Notes: generated from the letters alone by a model not told the origin. 45,623 nt of DNA from Gnetum montanum (GCA_015680685.1 MNCI01003828.1:18089-63711); one strand, 5' to 3'. Shown: positions 1 through 11,059, counted from the first letter of the stretch. Made by a program: numbers and translations.

Positions 1-20
1 GGGGGGGGGGGGGGGGGGGG
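1..20. other. Poly-G run at window edge
   Basis: Twenty consecutive G open the window directly beside the TATA box of an LTR fragment. The element D LTR has only a short C-rich stretch at the comparable place (minus strand, near 4120). The run is either a sequencing or assembly edge artefact or an expanded homopolymer; I favour artefact. Confidence 0.6.
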
Positions 21-132
21 ACCTATTTATAGCTAGTAGGGATGCGATATCATGTATGATACATCGCGTACATGATATCATGTGGGACGTGATATCGCGT
101 ACGTGATATCTCATCCCTAGTGATGTGAGGCA
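21..132 (-). repeat. LTR U3 fragment with GATATC palindromes and TATA box
   Basis: Read on the minus strand this has the promoter layout of the LTRs of elements C and D: GATATC palindromes followed by a TATA box (CTATAAATAG, minus strand, about 23-32). Four GATATC cores lie at 46-51, 74-79, 91-96 and 105-110. The outer parts form an inverted repeat of the type CTAG-AGGGATG...CATCCCTAG (about 33-120). It sits where the 3' LTR of element D should be, but its first bases (TGCCTCAC) differ from the start of D's 5' LTR (TGATGGAA), so it may be a damaged D LTR or part of another family member. It runs out of the window. Confidence 0.6.
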
Positions 133-136
133 TAAC

Positions 137-264
137 GAAAGACCAAATTTTGAAGGGATTTTCTTGAAATAAACATTATAAANATAATGTTTATTTCAAG
201 AAAATCCCTTCAAAATTTGGTCTTTCNGAAGGGATTTTCTTGAAATAAACATTATAAATTGAGG
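137..264. repeat. N-flanked inverted repeat (assembly join)
   Basis: A 43-base segment (137-179) is followed by N at 183, then by its exact reverse complement (184-226), N at 227, and then a direct repeat of the second part of the same segment (228-264). Perfect inverted copies bounded by single Ns indicate a gap-filling contig placed in the wrong orientation rather than a natural foldback. Confidence 0.8.
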
Positions 265-269
265 ACATT

Positions 270-1560
270 GGCTATTATCAAGGGTTCTAGGGTAATTTCT
301 ATTAATTCAAAAGGCACAATTAATGCTAATGGTGTGGATTTGATCAATAAAACCTTAGGTGGTAAGAAAAAGGATATGTAATGGTACATTGGAATGTTGA
401 AATTTAGAGGGATAATAGTAGGGAAAGAATGTTATGAAAATAAGTTAAGGGTAAGAAATGGTGTGTGTGAGCTATGTCCTAAGTGAAGATTACAAGAAAT
501 TACACAAGTGGGTCCTCCCCAAAGCAGGTTCCAACCTATAATGCCCTTGTGTAACCACACTTAAAGTGTCCGTGGGCACTAGAAGGGTTAAATGTAATCC
601 GCACTAATTCCATAGAACACACACATGTAAATATCACCGGAATGAGATGAAAATTCTATGCTACATGGGACATGAGCTACAATTACACAAATAGTGAGAT
701 GAGATGAAGTATAGAAGGGATCATCGAGATCGGGACATGAGGTAACTGACCCAGGGCACAGTGAATCCTGCATGTAAAGCATGATTAACGTGTCATTAAC
801 CCGTCGTTCCAAGAATAGGACCAAGTCCATTCCTCCTAATCAGTGACATCGCATTGTTTCATCTTATGATGAACAACTATGAGAGTACCATAACAACAAG
901 ACGTATGATCACTTGGCATTTTATTCAAGGGAGGAGTAATTTTTGTTTTATGGCACTTTTCTTTTCATTTTCTTTTCTCTTTCTCTTCTTTTTTTTCTTT
1001 TTCACTTTTGTGGGATCTAGAGAAGCCGCCAACCTTTAGGAATGGGTGCATGTCTTTCCAGTGAGACTCCCTAGAATAGCGTTTGATTTTTGAGTGCCCT
1101 CTTAATTACTCTTACTCCCATTTTCATTAGATCTACAAGGATCCTAGTATGACCATGTTGCATGATAACACCCAAAGTTGTCACCAAAGAGAATCTGCAA
1201 GTCCCCTTGATGTCACACCCTAATCATTCCCTCTTGGTCCATCCTTCTTCATTTTGGGTACAATGAACACAAAATTAATTTTAAGTTTTAGAAATATCAA
1301 GAATATCACTGTACCCTAGAACAGAACCTCTTATTTGTAGAATGGATGAGTGGGTGTAATGGGCTCACTCTTCCAAATAATTAATCGCTCATGACTTAAT
1401 AACATACAATACACCTCAACCAACGATCCACATGAGTGTTTTATTCATAGATGAGATTACTTACAAAAACATGAAAAGACAAAAACATAAAAAGATAAAA
1501 AGACAAAACAAAAAGTTGAAAAATGAAAAACTAAAAAACAAAAAGTTGTAAAATTAAAGA
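270..1560 (-). other. 3' noncoding region of element D
   Basis: No coding frame is supported here. The right part (850-1560) is a clear homolog of 32330-33060 in element C, including the block beginning AGGGTGTGACATCAAGGGG (minus strand). A pyrimidine run at about 952-1012 (purine on the element's sense strand) has counterparts in C and B. The left part (270-560) shares only short blocks with the B 3' region (35900-36000), then diverges. Confidence 0.65.
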
Positions 1561-1590
1561 AAACTAAAAAATATTTATTAATCCTGCTTG

Positions 1591-3551
1591 TTATTAGAAT
1601 GGGGGTTATCCCCCATAACTAAGCGGTTGAGTATGGCAAGGATTAATAAATGGACGATGAGGATCCTTGCATGTTGGAAGTATTGGGGCTTGGCCATACC
1701 TACCCCGTCAGGGTTCACACACTTGATGATAATGAGCATAGTGGGGCACTTTATACGATGTATTTCCCAAATAACAAGTTGACCCACTATAATGTTTGTG
1801 ACCGTTAGATGGTATGCAAGGATTGGGATGTCGCTCTCCATTCCTATGTTCATTGGACCGTCTTGTTGTTGGAGTGTGAGTTGGTGGCCCTGATGAAGTT
1901 ACATAAGGTATTAAGTTCGAAGATAAGGGTGCACCACAATGTGGGACTTGTGCTGGGTTGGAAGATGCAGTGGCCTTGGAATTGTGTTATCCCTTCTTAC
2001 GGTCGTGTTTAAAGAAGGGGTGCTTTGGATGTTGAGGAGGTTTCTCACTACTGTTGGTAGTAGTAGCACAAGCAATGTTCGTGGGTTGTTGCTGGGGTGT
2101 AGGTACTATATGAATAGTTGGTGGATTGTGGAAGGAGGGAAATGATGAGAATGTTGAAAGTTAGGAGGAGTATAAGATGCACAAGGTGGTGGTTGTGTTG
2201 GAGGCATGGGTTGATAGTATTGTGGAGAATAGTACTGTGGTGAGATAAAGTGCGGTGGCCCTGTTGGAGAAATAGGATGTTGAACAAGATATGCATTTGG
2301 ATTTGGATGATACGAAGGGTGTGTCCAGTCTAAGGGTGGATTCCCCCATGACTGGGATTGTTGCCACTATGATCAAACACAGTATCTTTGTACGAACTCG
2401 GGATGTAACATGTTTCCCTAATGCTCATGTAGATGTAACAATATTGGGCATTGGCCTTTGGGGTGATCCTACAGGCATATGTTGCATTCATACGTATGAT
2501 TGGTAATTGAGCTCTTATTTTCTTTATCCCTTCTTTTTGATTGTCTACTTTTTTGTCTTGCTTCTTGGGTTGTCAAAACTTTATCTCCAATAACGTCAAT
2601 AACCTCTCCACACTTTTGATACATCCATTCCAACATCTTATTGATCTTTGCCTTAGCTTCCTCTAATGATTGTTGTATTGGCAAAGATGATTCTTTCTCC
2701 TTGTGATTGGTTGATTTCTCCTTTTTATGATCATGGACCTTTGTTAAGTTGAGATTTTGGTCTCGTTGATGTTTTTCAACACTCTCCCATCGAGACATTT
2801 CTTATTCTTCTTTTGCTACTCACTTAACAAGCTCTTGGACTTGATGGGTTCATAGTTCGTATAGTTGACCTTAGGCATACATTCCTATGGTCTCTTTGGT
2901 TTCATTACGTAGCCCATAAATGATATGGTACATTAGCCTTTCCTTGGAAAACCCATGGCCTAGACAGTTTTTTAACAGTGCATAGTATCTTTCTAAGGCC
3001 ATGTCCAAGGGTTCATGTTTTGCTTGTTTCCATCCTTGGATTGCGTAGGTTTGATATTTTTTGTTAAAGACTTCTACCATTGTTGACTAGTGTCGTATTG
3101 AATTTGGTTTTAATGATTGATACCATACTTTTTCTTGGTCAACGAGTGTCATAGAAAAGAGCTTAAGCTTTTGCCACCCATTATCAATGTTATTCCATGT
3201 GTAGGCATCATAGAAGGCTTGTAAATGTTGATGCAGATCTAAGTCATAGCCTCCTGAAAATTTAGGAAAGTTGTTTAAATCGAGCTTGGGTATACAACTC
3301 TCTTTATGATGCCTATGGGAGATTCGAAGAGCCTCCTGTATTTGTGTTAAGCTTGTAATGGCCAGTAGGGGTTCATCGTCATCGTGTAAGTTATGCTTTC
3401 ATGTGTTTTGATGACATTGTTTCTGTTCATGTTTATAAGAAACCCCCACTTTAGGTTGTGTACTCCAATCTTCATCGTCATATAGTTCGTTGGTTCTCCA
3501 ATGAACTGCCTCACTAAGTGTGGCATTATCACAATTTTGTAGGAGAGGCAT
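1591..3551 (-). pseudogene. gag: Decayed gag of element D
   Basis: The start ATG is at 3549-3551, matching the start of gag in element C. The order is: N-terminal domain, capsid-type Retrotrans_gag region (motif WSTMVE-like, then KHEPLDMALERYYALL, about 2880-3080), a charged helical segment (about 2500-2820), a zinc knuckle of the form C-x2-C-x3-H-x4-C around 2450-2490, and a Pro/Tyr/Gln-rich tail. The expected stop is at 1591-1593, right after a CAA that has become TAA. Internal stops include TGA near 3390 and TAG inside the zinc knuckle. Gag would form the virus-like particle; this copy cannot encode it intact. Confidence 0.8.
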
Positions 3552-3673
3552 GGTTGTGAAGTTGTGTGTGAATTTTAGTGACTTTTATAATTACTTCTTC
3601 TTCCTAAGAGATATATCATTAAGTCCTATATAGTGACCTTGTATGATATAACTAATCTAGATAACTAGCACCA

Positions 3674-3691
3674 TCCCCGGCAATGACGCCA
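3674..3691 (-). promoter_or_regulatory. Primer binding site (tRNA-Asp type), element D
   Basis: The minus strand reads TGGCGTCATTGCCGGGGA one base after the LTR end. This matches the complement of the plant tRNA-Asp 3' end at 16 of 18 positions. tRNA-Asp primers are typical of Athila-type Ty3/gypsy elements. Confidence 0.85.
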
Positions 3692-3692
3692 A

Positions 3693-4226
3693 TGATGAGT
3701 GGCGAGGTACCCCTACACTCAACCATACGAATACGAGTGTTTTCATGTGCGATCTGGTCAAACTCTACAGACAGACTAGTTGTGGCACCTAAATAGTTAT
3801 CCTTAGGCCATAGTTCACTGTCTTCCCACCTGGACTAGTGTTAGCTTTGTCACATATGATTTAGTCCAGAATGAGGTGTATGATGTGTTCCTAATCTAAT
3901 GCTACTCCTGAGGCAATGGAAGATAAGATTAACTAAGCTAAGCTAGGAGAGAAAGGGTAAGAGAATCTAATATAGCCTAAGTGTGATGAGCAACCATTCC
4001 TTGATTATCTGTACACATCTTGGACTTCGTGCATGACTACCACTGGGATTACCAAGCGCAGATCCTNACTAGAGTCTCACTATAATCTAACTCTCTATCT
4101 TCTAGATGCATAAACAAGGGGGAGCCACTTCTTATTTATAGACATTGCGGTGGATTGCGATATCGTGTACGTGATATCGCAGGGGAAGATGCGATATCGT
4201 GGCCCATGCAATATTGTGTTCCATCA
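3693..4226 (-). repeat. 5' LTR of element D
   Basis: The LTR 3' end reads ACTCATCA and lies one base before the primer site. The 5' end is placed at TGATGGAA (minus, 4226). It shares long blocks with the element C LTR, for example around the primer-proximal 200 bases. The TATA box is at 4133-4140 (minus) and a GATATC palindrome lies just upstream at 4157-4180. It is about 250 bases shorter than the 784-bp LTR of C; the missing part coincides with an N at 4067, so the shortening may be an assembly collapse. Confidence 0.75.
4157..4180. promoter_or_regulatory. GATATC inverted-repeat motif in LTR D
   Basis: GCGATATC and GATATCGC form perfect 8-base arms around an 8-base spacer (GTGTACGT). A third GATATC lies at 4193-4198. 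The motif sits about 20 bases upstream of the TATA box on the minus strand. The same arrangement occurs in the C LTR and in the fragment at 21-132, so it is a conserved promoter module of this LTR family. Confidence 0.7.
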
Positions 4227-4306
4227 GTTTATACATAAAAGTTAAAAATAAAAAATAAAATAATATGCAAATTTTGCCAGTAGCTCAAGTGGGACCTGAT
4301 CTTCAC

Positions 4307-4397
4307 CTGGTCAAAATCAACAGAAAATGTTCCAATTGAGTGCATCACATAGCCTCCTTTTTCAAGCAAATAATTAAACTATAGTGCTTGCCCTTTC
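4307..4397 (-). pseudogene. DPP III exon KGQAL*FNYLLEKG
   Basis: The acceptor is TCGCAG. It encodes GKGQAL, stop TAG at 4379-4381 (CAG expected), then FNYLLEKGGYVMHSIGTFSV and DFDQ, followed by GTGAAG, a possible donor. It is the last exon seen before element D begins at 4226; the rest of the C terminus is not in the window. Confidence 0.88.
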
Positions 4398-4492
4398 CTG
4401 CGATATACAATCCAGTATTCTAGTGAAACGGTTCTAGAAATATATAACATGAATAAATCAAAAGTATTTACATGTTTATTGAAATTACTTAC

Positions 4493-4587
4493 CCATGAGC
4501 CTTCTCCAACCCAAATGTAACAGATCTAGAACATCCAGCAAGAAACGACACATACATTAATTTTGATAATTTTTTAGAAAGAAGTCC
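4493..4587 (-). pseudogene. DPP III exon MYVSFLAGCSRS
   Basis: It encodes GLLSKKLSKLMYVSFLAGCS and then RSVTFGLEKAHG. The donor is a good GTAAGT and the split codon GG/G fits the next exon. The bases before the expected start (TTCCAC) lack the acceptor AG, a probable splice lesion. Confidence 0.9.
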
Positions 4588-4690
4588 GTGGAAGTGAATA
4601 ATGCAGAATAATCAATTATAAATTGCTCTTAGGTGATAATTCCTAAATTAGAATAAAGTTTAAATGTAGAAAGATAAAATATAAACATGC

Positions 4691-4774
4691 CTTTTCCACA
4701 AGATGTTGAAGAGCCCATAACCTAACAATATTAGCTTTTGCTTCCTCTAAAGCAGAATGAAGTTCTTGTAGCGC
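4691..4774 (-). pseudogene. DPP III exon with EEAKAN motif
   Basis: It encodes ALQELHSALEEAKANIVRLW and then ALQHLVEK. EEAKA(D) supplies the third zinc ligand; the aspartate is asparagine here. The acceptor is TCTCAG. The donor reads AAG/GCATGT, either a rare GC donor or a mutated GT. Confidence 0.9.
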
Positions 4775-5923
4775 CTGAGAAACATTTATACAAAAAATAT
4801 TATTTCCCTTTCTATGGCATCAAATTCAAGAGAGTAACTATTAGTTTTTAAACATTTGTATTATCCCTAACACTTGGACTACAGGCTATTCTAAAATGCA
4901 TTAGCAAAATATTTTTCAAGATTTTAAGTAATTGAAGTGTCCAGTAATTGCATTAAGGATTTTAACAAATGATATTCTCCTCTTATCAATGAATGAATTT
5001 TTGGCATAGCTTTCCTCTTCATAATCAAAATGGTGAAAACATTAGTGCATTTACCCATTTGCAAGGAAAATTTGGGAGCAATTAAAATTTGTTTCTAGGC
5101 ATAACTTGACTTTCTAAAGTTTCAATGAATTGGCCAGGTAATGTGATGGGCATGTTAGTGGTATGCTACAAAGAAGAGTCTTGCTATCATTATTGTAAGT
5201 ATTTCGTATGAATTATGGAGAAAGGATAATTCTAGAATTTTCCAAACAAAAAGCTAGAACGTCTCGTAATGTAGCTTGAAATTCTACATATATACCATAA
5301 TCACAATAACTTTATCCTATAACTATGGGTTAACTAGTAGCCAAAGGATTTGATGATGATTTTCTGCTGCTATCTATCTACCTAACACCATGGCCTAGCA
5401 TATATTTTTACTATGCCCAAAGTTTGCACGTGTCTCAACAAACCTTCTTAGGTTATAACCAAGTGAGCTATGCCTCACTGATAACCTATTAAATACAAGT
5501 TTTTTTAAATATATCATGACATGACCTTTCCATCTTCTACTAAATCCATCTTTTTGGGACAAGGCTAGGATGATGATGATGATGATAGTCTATGCCATCT
5601 TCTAACTTGGCTTTCAACTTAAGAATAAATAATAAATTCTTGAAGGTGTCACATTAGCCCATATTTTTCAACAAGAGGTAAGCATATGGGAATTATAATC
5701 CTAGAAGTCACAAAAGTTGAAAAGAAGCTATTGGGCAAGCATATCAAGGACATACTTTGAACATATTCCTTTCAATGTAAAGAATGGTAATTGCTAAAAA
5801 TTAATTAAACAATAATGCTTATCCTAATTTTAGTTCACAAAAATAAGCAATGACATCTAGACAAGTTTATAAATTCAATTAAATATATATTATTTTAGAG
5901 AAAGTTAACCTCAAATATCATAC
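4775..5923 (-). other. DPP III intron with SINE-like tail
   Basis: AT-rich intron with no coding signal. A short plus-strand SINE-like 3' tail (GGGACAAGGCTAGG followed by GATGATGAT) lies at about 5541-5587. Confidence 0.6.
5541..5587 (+). repeat. SINE-like 3' tail with (GAT)n
   Basis: TTGGGACAAGGCTAGG followed by repeated GATGAT. Similar tails occur at 16411-16450, 17071-17110 and 22811-22857. The shape, a GTAGCCAA...CCCATTT-GTTGGGA-AAGGCT core and then a simple repeat, is that of the 3' end of Au-like plant SINEs. No Pol III box was identified upstream, so the assignment is tentative. Confidence 0.45.
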
Positions 5924-6092
5924 CAATCGCAAAGTTGACTTTGTTCCATCTGGGAGATGAATTGTATGCGGACCAATCCCATGGCAACATTCATGGTAGA
6001 TAGTGTGTGTGAAGAATGATTCAAAATCCACATATACCCTTTGTTCTTCTGATATACATAGGTGAGCAATTGGTTTCAATATGTATCTAAAT
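5924..6092 (-). pseudogene. DPP III exon with zinc motif HECCH
   Basis: Open throughout: FRYILKPIAHLCISEEQRVY, then VDFESFFTHTIYHECCHGIG and PHTIHLPDGTKSTLRL. HECCH is the HExxH zinc-binding and catalytic motif of M49 peptidases, intact here. The acceptor is GATGCAG and the donor GTATGA. Confidence 0.93.
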
Positions 6093-6252
6093 CTGCATCA
6101 AAAGAAATTGACAACCTTTACTGAGTTATCACCAAAAAGAGAAAATCAAACAAAATATGATTAAAAAATAAAAAATTAACAGAAAATCAAATCTCTTTTG
6201 CAAATCATCAAGAAGTAAGAAGAAGATCCATGGATTTTCTTAAATGTTTTAC

Positions 6253-6359
6253 TTGGCTTCTGAAATATTTTTTAGCAAAACCATGGCTGAACCCCTCTCT
6301 TTCACAATTCTCTCATCATTTGGTAAGTTAAATCCAATAGTCTGAGGTCCTTTAACATC
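6253..6359 (-). pseudogene. DPP III exon DVKGPQTIGFNLPNDER
   Basis: Open throughout: DVKGPQTIGFNLPNDERIVK, then ERGSAMVLLKNISEA and a split lysine codon. The donor is GTAAAA and the acceptor ACTAG. The phase fits the next exon exactly (AA/A TTT). Confidence 0.92.
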
Positions 6360-6396
6360 CTAGTTGTTAATAAAAAAAATAGTTGGAGCTTGTTCA

Positions 6397-6406
6397 AATT
6401 AAAATA
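6397..6406. repeat. Target site duplication, left copy (LINE-1)
   Basis: AATTAAAATA here recurs at 12779-12788 directly after the LINE poly(A). The match delimits the LINE and is typical in length for L1 insertions. Confidence 0.7.
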
Positions 6407-6699
6407 AGGAACCATGAAGAGCAGTAGAGTAGAGGATTAGGCGAGTGCAGGAGTAGAGAATCAGGTAAGCATAGGAGGTGAGAATTAGACGAGCAGAGGG
6501 GTGAACACAGGTAAACCGGCCAACACTGGAGCCAAACCCACAAACATGGGGCTCATTATGGGATACACAGGTGGTGGTGAATAGAAGGAAAGTGAGAAGG
6601 ACCCAGTTATGACCAAGTAGGACCATGGGGGGATGCCTATCGAGCACCAAATGGGGAGATTGAGGTACAGTCACATACTAGCAGCACCATGCACCTTAA

Positions 6700-7987
6700 A
6701 GTTAGCAGACCCCTGATGGAGGGAGTCCGGACTATGCAACGGAGCCTCATTGGTTGATTCATATCCCTGGGTGCTCACCTGTAGATGGAGTTAATCTATA
6801 GGTGGGTGCAAGAAAACTAGAAGATTGGACAAGTGGAGGTCTAGAGCTTATCCGAAGAGTTGTTATTGTTCATTTTTCTGACCCTGCAGGCTAGGGACAC
6901 AGTATTGTTGGGGGATCATGGTTCTATGGTGCTCGGGGGCTAGCTTTAATCTCTTAGTGACTAGGGACGTCCCACGAGATGAACCTATTTGCTCAGGCCT
7001 TAGTGTGGATAAGGGTGTCTAGGATTCCATGGGAGATGTGGAACCTGGAGTTCCTAGAACGAATGGTAGGGTTTTTTGAGGAGTTCATTGCTTTTGATAG
7101 GGTAACGCAGTCAATGACATAGATGGGATTTACCTATTTTTGTGTGTGGTGAAATCTGTTTGCCAAAGACCTCATTCAGGAAATAGTCTTGGAGCTCCTA
7201 GGAGGGGAGGAAAACCTTCAAGTTGAGTTCAAAAACCTAGAGGTAGAGCCAAACATGGAATGGGGACTAAAGGCACGAGAGGGTAGGGGAGTAGGCTATG
7301 CATGCTATGGGAAACCTGGTCACCATGAGGGTGACTATCGATATTAGAGGGTCCAACCAATGCAAGCATGAGAGTAGGTTTGGCAGCTGGTTGAGGGCAG
7401 GGACTAGGTTACGATGGGATGTAAGGGCCAACTGAACCCACCACCAGATCAACCGCCCTCCCCCACAAATCACCATCTCCTTCCTGCCCCCCAACCCCCA
7501 TGAACATAATCCCCACCCCCACCTCCACTCCCACCCCCATAAACCATCCCCCCTCCCCACCCCCCAAATAAACCTTTGTAGATCCCCCACCCACAAAAAC
7601 CTTGTAGTACCCCCCACCCCTCCTCCCATGATTCTCTCCACTACGACTTTCACCTATCCCCTAAAACTAGCCCACAACTCTAACACCAAAATCCCCCATG
7701 CCTCACCATGATCATCAGCCGATGCAATGACACTAGAAATAGTGCTCCCCCCTTTGGTGAATGGGTCAATGTGGTTAGGGGGAGCACGATGTCCTATCAG
7801 CTCCCAGAGAAGAAGCCTACATTTGGGGACTTAGGATGTAGCCCGATTGTGCGGGAGGGGGGGAGGGGAGCTACCCTGGACACCCATGTGAGAGTATCTC
7901 CAAGGCTAAAAAAGCTCAATGGAATATTGATTTGGGATTACAGAAGATCCTCCAGGAGGTCTACCAACGCTGCTCATCTAGGTATAC
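6700..7987 (+). pseudogene. LINE ORF1 (DUF4283 / CCHC nucleic acid-binding protein), decayed
   Basis: Around 6900-7180 the frame reads IVGGSWFYGARGLAL, then VWIRVSRIPWEMWN and LERMVGFFEEF, the pattern of the DUF4283 domain of plant L1 ORF1. A zinc-knuckle remnant (YACYGKPGHHEGDY) follows at about 7295-7340, with two cysteines changed to tyrosine. Next comes a very C-rich, Pro-encoding stretch (7430-7690), then FGEWVNVVRG, a frequent C-terminal ORF1 motif (about 7755-7785). ORF1 is expected to bind element RNA. Several stops; the start is not defined. Confidence 0.75.
7430..7690 (+). repeat. C-rich, Pro-encoding low-complexity tract
   Basis: About 260 bases made largely of CCCCACC-like words on the plus strand; the complement is G-run rich and could form G-quadruplexes. 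It corresponds to the Pro-rich hinge of LINE ORF1. Open frames on the minus strand here are composition artefacts. Confidence 0.7.
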
Positions 7988-10900
7988 ATGAAGATCCTTA
8001 GCTGGAATTGTAGGGGACAGGGTACACCCTATAAAAGAGACACCTTGAGAAGAATTATTTGTGATAAAGAGTGTGGTATTGTATGCCTTCAAGAGACCAA
8101 GCTACAGGCAACATAATCACACCATCTCTTTTGGGATGGCTGGAAAGTCCACATGCACCCTTACGTGGGTTAGGCAAGGGGTCTTGCTATCCTAGCTTGC
8201 TACGACATGATACTAGTTGACTCCTCATAATGGACCATGATAATCCATATCCCCTCTTGGGGGATTTGGCTAACCAACTTCTATGGGGCGTAGATATGGG
8301 AGCATAGGTTGTAGGAGATGGAGCACATGGTGATGCTAGTATAGGACCACCTAGCATGACTAATTGTTGGGGATTTCAACAAAAGATTACATCCATGGGA
8401 AAAATCAGGTGGAGAGGCTCTTCCCCAGGGCACCCAGGAGTTTTATGATTTCCTAGCAGTCCACTTGATAGTGGATCTACCCATTGTGAATTGGCAATTC
8501 ACCTGGAGCAATAGGCAGAAAGGCCTTGACCGTGTCCTTTCTAGAATTGACTGAATCTGCATCAATTTTGACCTCCTCCTCCAGTTGGCCACATGGGTTA
8601 TGGGACAGGAATGGGTAGCATCAGATCATTGATCCTTGATTTGTTTGCTTGGACATGAAAGGTACTAGACCCCGTGACCATTTCATTTTGAAGCAACTTG
8701 GTTGTCGAAGCCGTGGTTGAGGCTATTAGTTGAGGACATCTAGGTATTCTATTGGTCGGGCCAAGGAGACCCCAGGAACTTCCTCAAAGATGGCTTGCTT
8801 CATCTGAAATGGGCTAGTTGGGCCTTGCCAATGGAGGATAAATTCTCATTCAGGATGGGTCACATGGTGCTTCAGGATAAGCTAACTCAAATCTAGAAAA
8901 GACAAGAGGTTGGGGAGAACCTACATGCTAAAGAGTAGAACATTCTGTGGAAACTTCAAGGCCTTGACTTAGAGGAGGAGACATATTGGAAATAAAGATC
9001 ATAGGTTAGATGGCTCTAGGAGGGGGATAGGCAAACAAACTTTTTCTTCATCATTGCCAAGACATGGGGATGGAGCCAACCATATTGTTTGCACACACTG
9101 GAGGGGGCGGGGGGATAATTGATAAGCCATAGAGTGTCACTAGGGAGCTGACATAATATTGGGAGAATATTTGGGCCAAGTGACCCACCAAGTCCATATC
9201 GGTCCAAATTATGCAGGTGCTAAACAAAGAGGATAATGCTTGATTGTTGACTCCATTATCATGGTAGGAACTCATAGCAACCATCAGTGACATGCCGAGA
9301 GGGAAGGTGCTTGGGCCAGATGGTTGGAGCCTTGAATTTTTTAGGACCTTCCTGGATATTGTGGGATCCAACATTTTTGATGCACTCAACCTTATGCTAG
9401 CCAAGATGTATGTCTGAAGGGAGCTTAATTATTCTCGAATAGTGTGCATCCCCAAGCAAGTAGAGGCACACCGCTTAGAACACTTTCATCCTATCGGGGT
9501 TTGTAACATTTTAATTTAGGTATTCTACAAGATGATTATTCATAGGCTAGAACTAATAATGCCTAAGCTAGTGGGAGTAAACCAAATAGATTTCGTGCAA
9601 GGTTGGACCCTACAGGACCAAGTACTTCTCATGCAGGAGGTGTTTCATTCTCTTCGAATAATGAGTTTCCCAGGGCTCTGTCTCAAGCTCAACATCACCA
9701 AGGCATATGATACACTCAACTGAGAAGCCCTTACCACCATCATGCAATGGAAGGGTTTTGACTTGGGTTTTATCCATCTTTGCATCCACATGTAATCATC
9801 CACAGGTTTCTCCTTTGATGTGAGGAGGTAGCTATGGGATCTCTCCTCACGAGGGAGGGGGTTGTAGCATGGGGACCTCCTATCGCCCCTACTCTTCATT
9901 ATTGCTATGGATCTGATGCAACATTATTGTAGGATGTCAGAGGTTGACAACCTAGAAATTATGGGGGTGAAATATCAGGCTAAACATTACGTGGATGACA
10001 CAATGTTGCTTAGTCATGCAGGCATCCCACAAGCGCAGTGCATCAATGTGGCACTTTCATAGTTAGCGGATGAGCTAGGGCTAGAGATTAACAAGGCTAA
10101 GTCAATGACTCATTTTATCAATGTGGACACATAGATTAAGAATCAAGTCATACAAATCCTAAACATTCCGCTTGGGATAGTCAGAGATACCTACCTAGGT
10201 ATCCCACTTTTTTAGTGGGGGTAGAGCATGTCTTAGGGAACACTATTGGAAAATGTTGAAAGATGGATGGGACACTGGGCCAATAATTTCTAGACTAGGA
10301 AGGGGAAATTGGTGGTGGCATTGAGGATACTCACTGTAATAACCCAATTTCTGGTTGCGATTGCCACCCCTCTGAACACCATTATCAACAAACTCAACAT
10401 GCGAATATGACGGTTTGTCTGGTTGGGGGGTAGACTGGGGGGGGGGGGGGGAGCAAAATCCACCTTGTGAGTTGGGACTAGGTCACATGCCCCCGTAACA
10501 TAGGGGGATTGGGCATTTTCAAGTTTGAGGATGAGCTGACAATGGGATAGTAGAGCCTGTTACTCTAGTTCACGAGCCAGCTTGGGGAGCCGGCCTAGTG
10601 GATCTGAGTAATGAATGCAAAATACAGATGATGGGAGGTGGGGGTGCAAGACTCGAAGCCCTGGAAGATGCTCTGTAGCCATGCACATGAAATGCAGGCA
10701 CAAGGATGGTTGGTTCTTGAGCTGTGTCTCTTGATGGTGGCCATGTACCCATTAGTACTAGGTTGGTGACAGATTTGGAAGGGGCAGCTACCCGAGAAAA
10801 CTAAAGTGTTCTTGTGGTTAATTTGGAATGACATGTTGCCTGTTCGGGTGCTCCTACATAGACAAGGCCTCATTTTAGATGACACATATCCTCTGTGTAG

Positions 10901-10997
10901 TGCTATGCTTGAGACCATACAGTACTTCATTTCTGAATGCACCTACATGCACTCCATGTGGCATTCTACAGGTGCGGCCCCCCGATGTGCCTCATAG
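7988..10997 (+). pseudogene. LINE ORF2: endonuclease, reverse transcriptase, zf-RVT, decayed
   Basis: ATG at 7988 begins MKILSWNCRGQGTPYKRDTL, the start of an apurinic-type endonuclease. LQETKL (near 8090), GDFN (near 8370) and SDH (near 8625) are its other active-site motifs. The reverse transcriptase spans about 9420-10420, with HFHPIGVCNI, LKLNITKAYDTLN, GDLLSPLLFIIAMD and the catalytic YVDD at 9988-9999. A zf-RVT domain (KTKVFLWLIWNDMLPVRVLL, then the CPLC-like TYPLCSAMLETIQYFISEC) covers about 10790-10990. Many stops and frame changes make it nonfunctional, though YVDD survives. Plant L1 clade by domain order. Confidence 0.88.
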
Positions 10998-11059
10998 GTG
11001 AATCTCGGGCCACACTACTTTTATGGGTAGCATTGAAGATGAGAAATCACACAATCTTC

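Larger units (their letters stand above)
133..4226 (-). mobile_element. Element D: gag-only LTR retrotransposon (TR-GAG-like)
   Basis: Minus-strand element with a 5' LTR (3693-4226), a tRNA-Asp-type primer binding site (3674-3691), a decayed gag region (1591-3551) and a noncoding 3' part. No protease, reverse transcriptase, RNase H or integrase motif lies between gag and the left LTR-like fragment. It is collinear with element C over gag and part of the 3' noncoding region (850-1560 matches about 32330-33060 reversed). It sits at the 3' side of the DPP III pseudogene exons, so it probably inserted in one of that gene's introns or in its 3' region. The left boundary is blurred by an assembly join at 137-264, so the target duplication cannot be verified. 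Confidence 0.8.

Noticed and set aside
7267-7653. Gly/Trp-rich open frames on the minus strand
   Set aside because: They are the complement of the C-rich Pro-encoding tract of LINE ORF1. Composition alone keeps them open.
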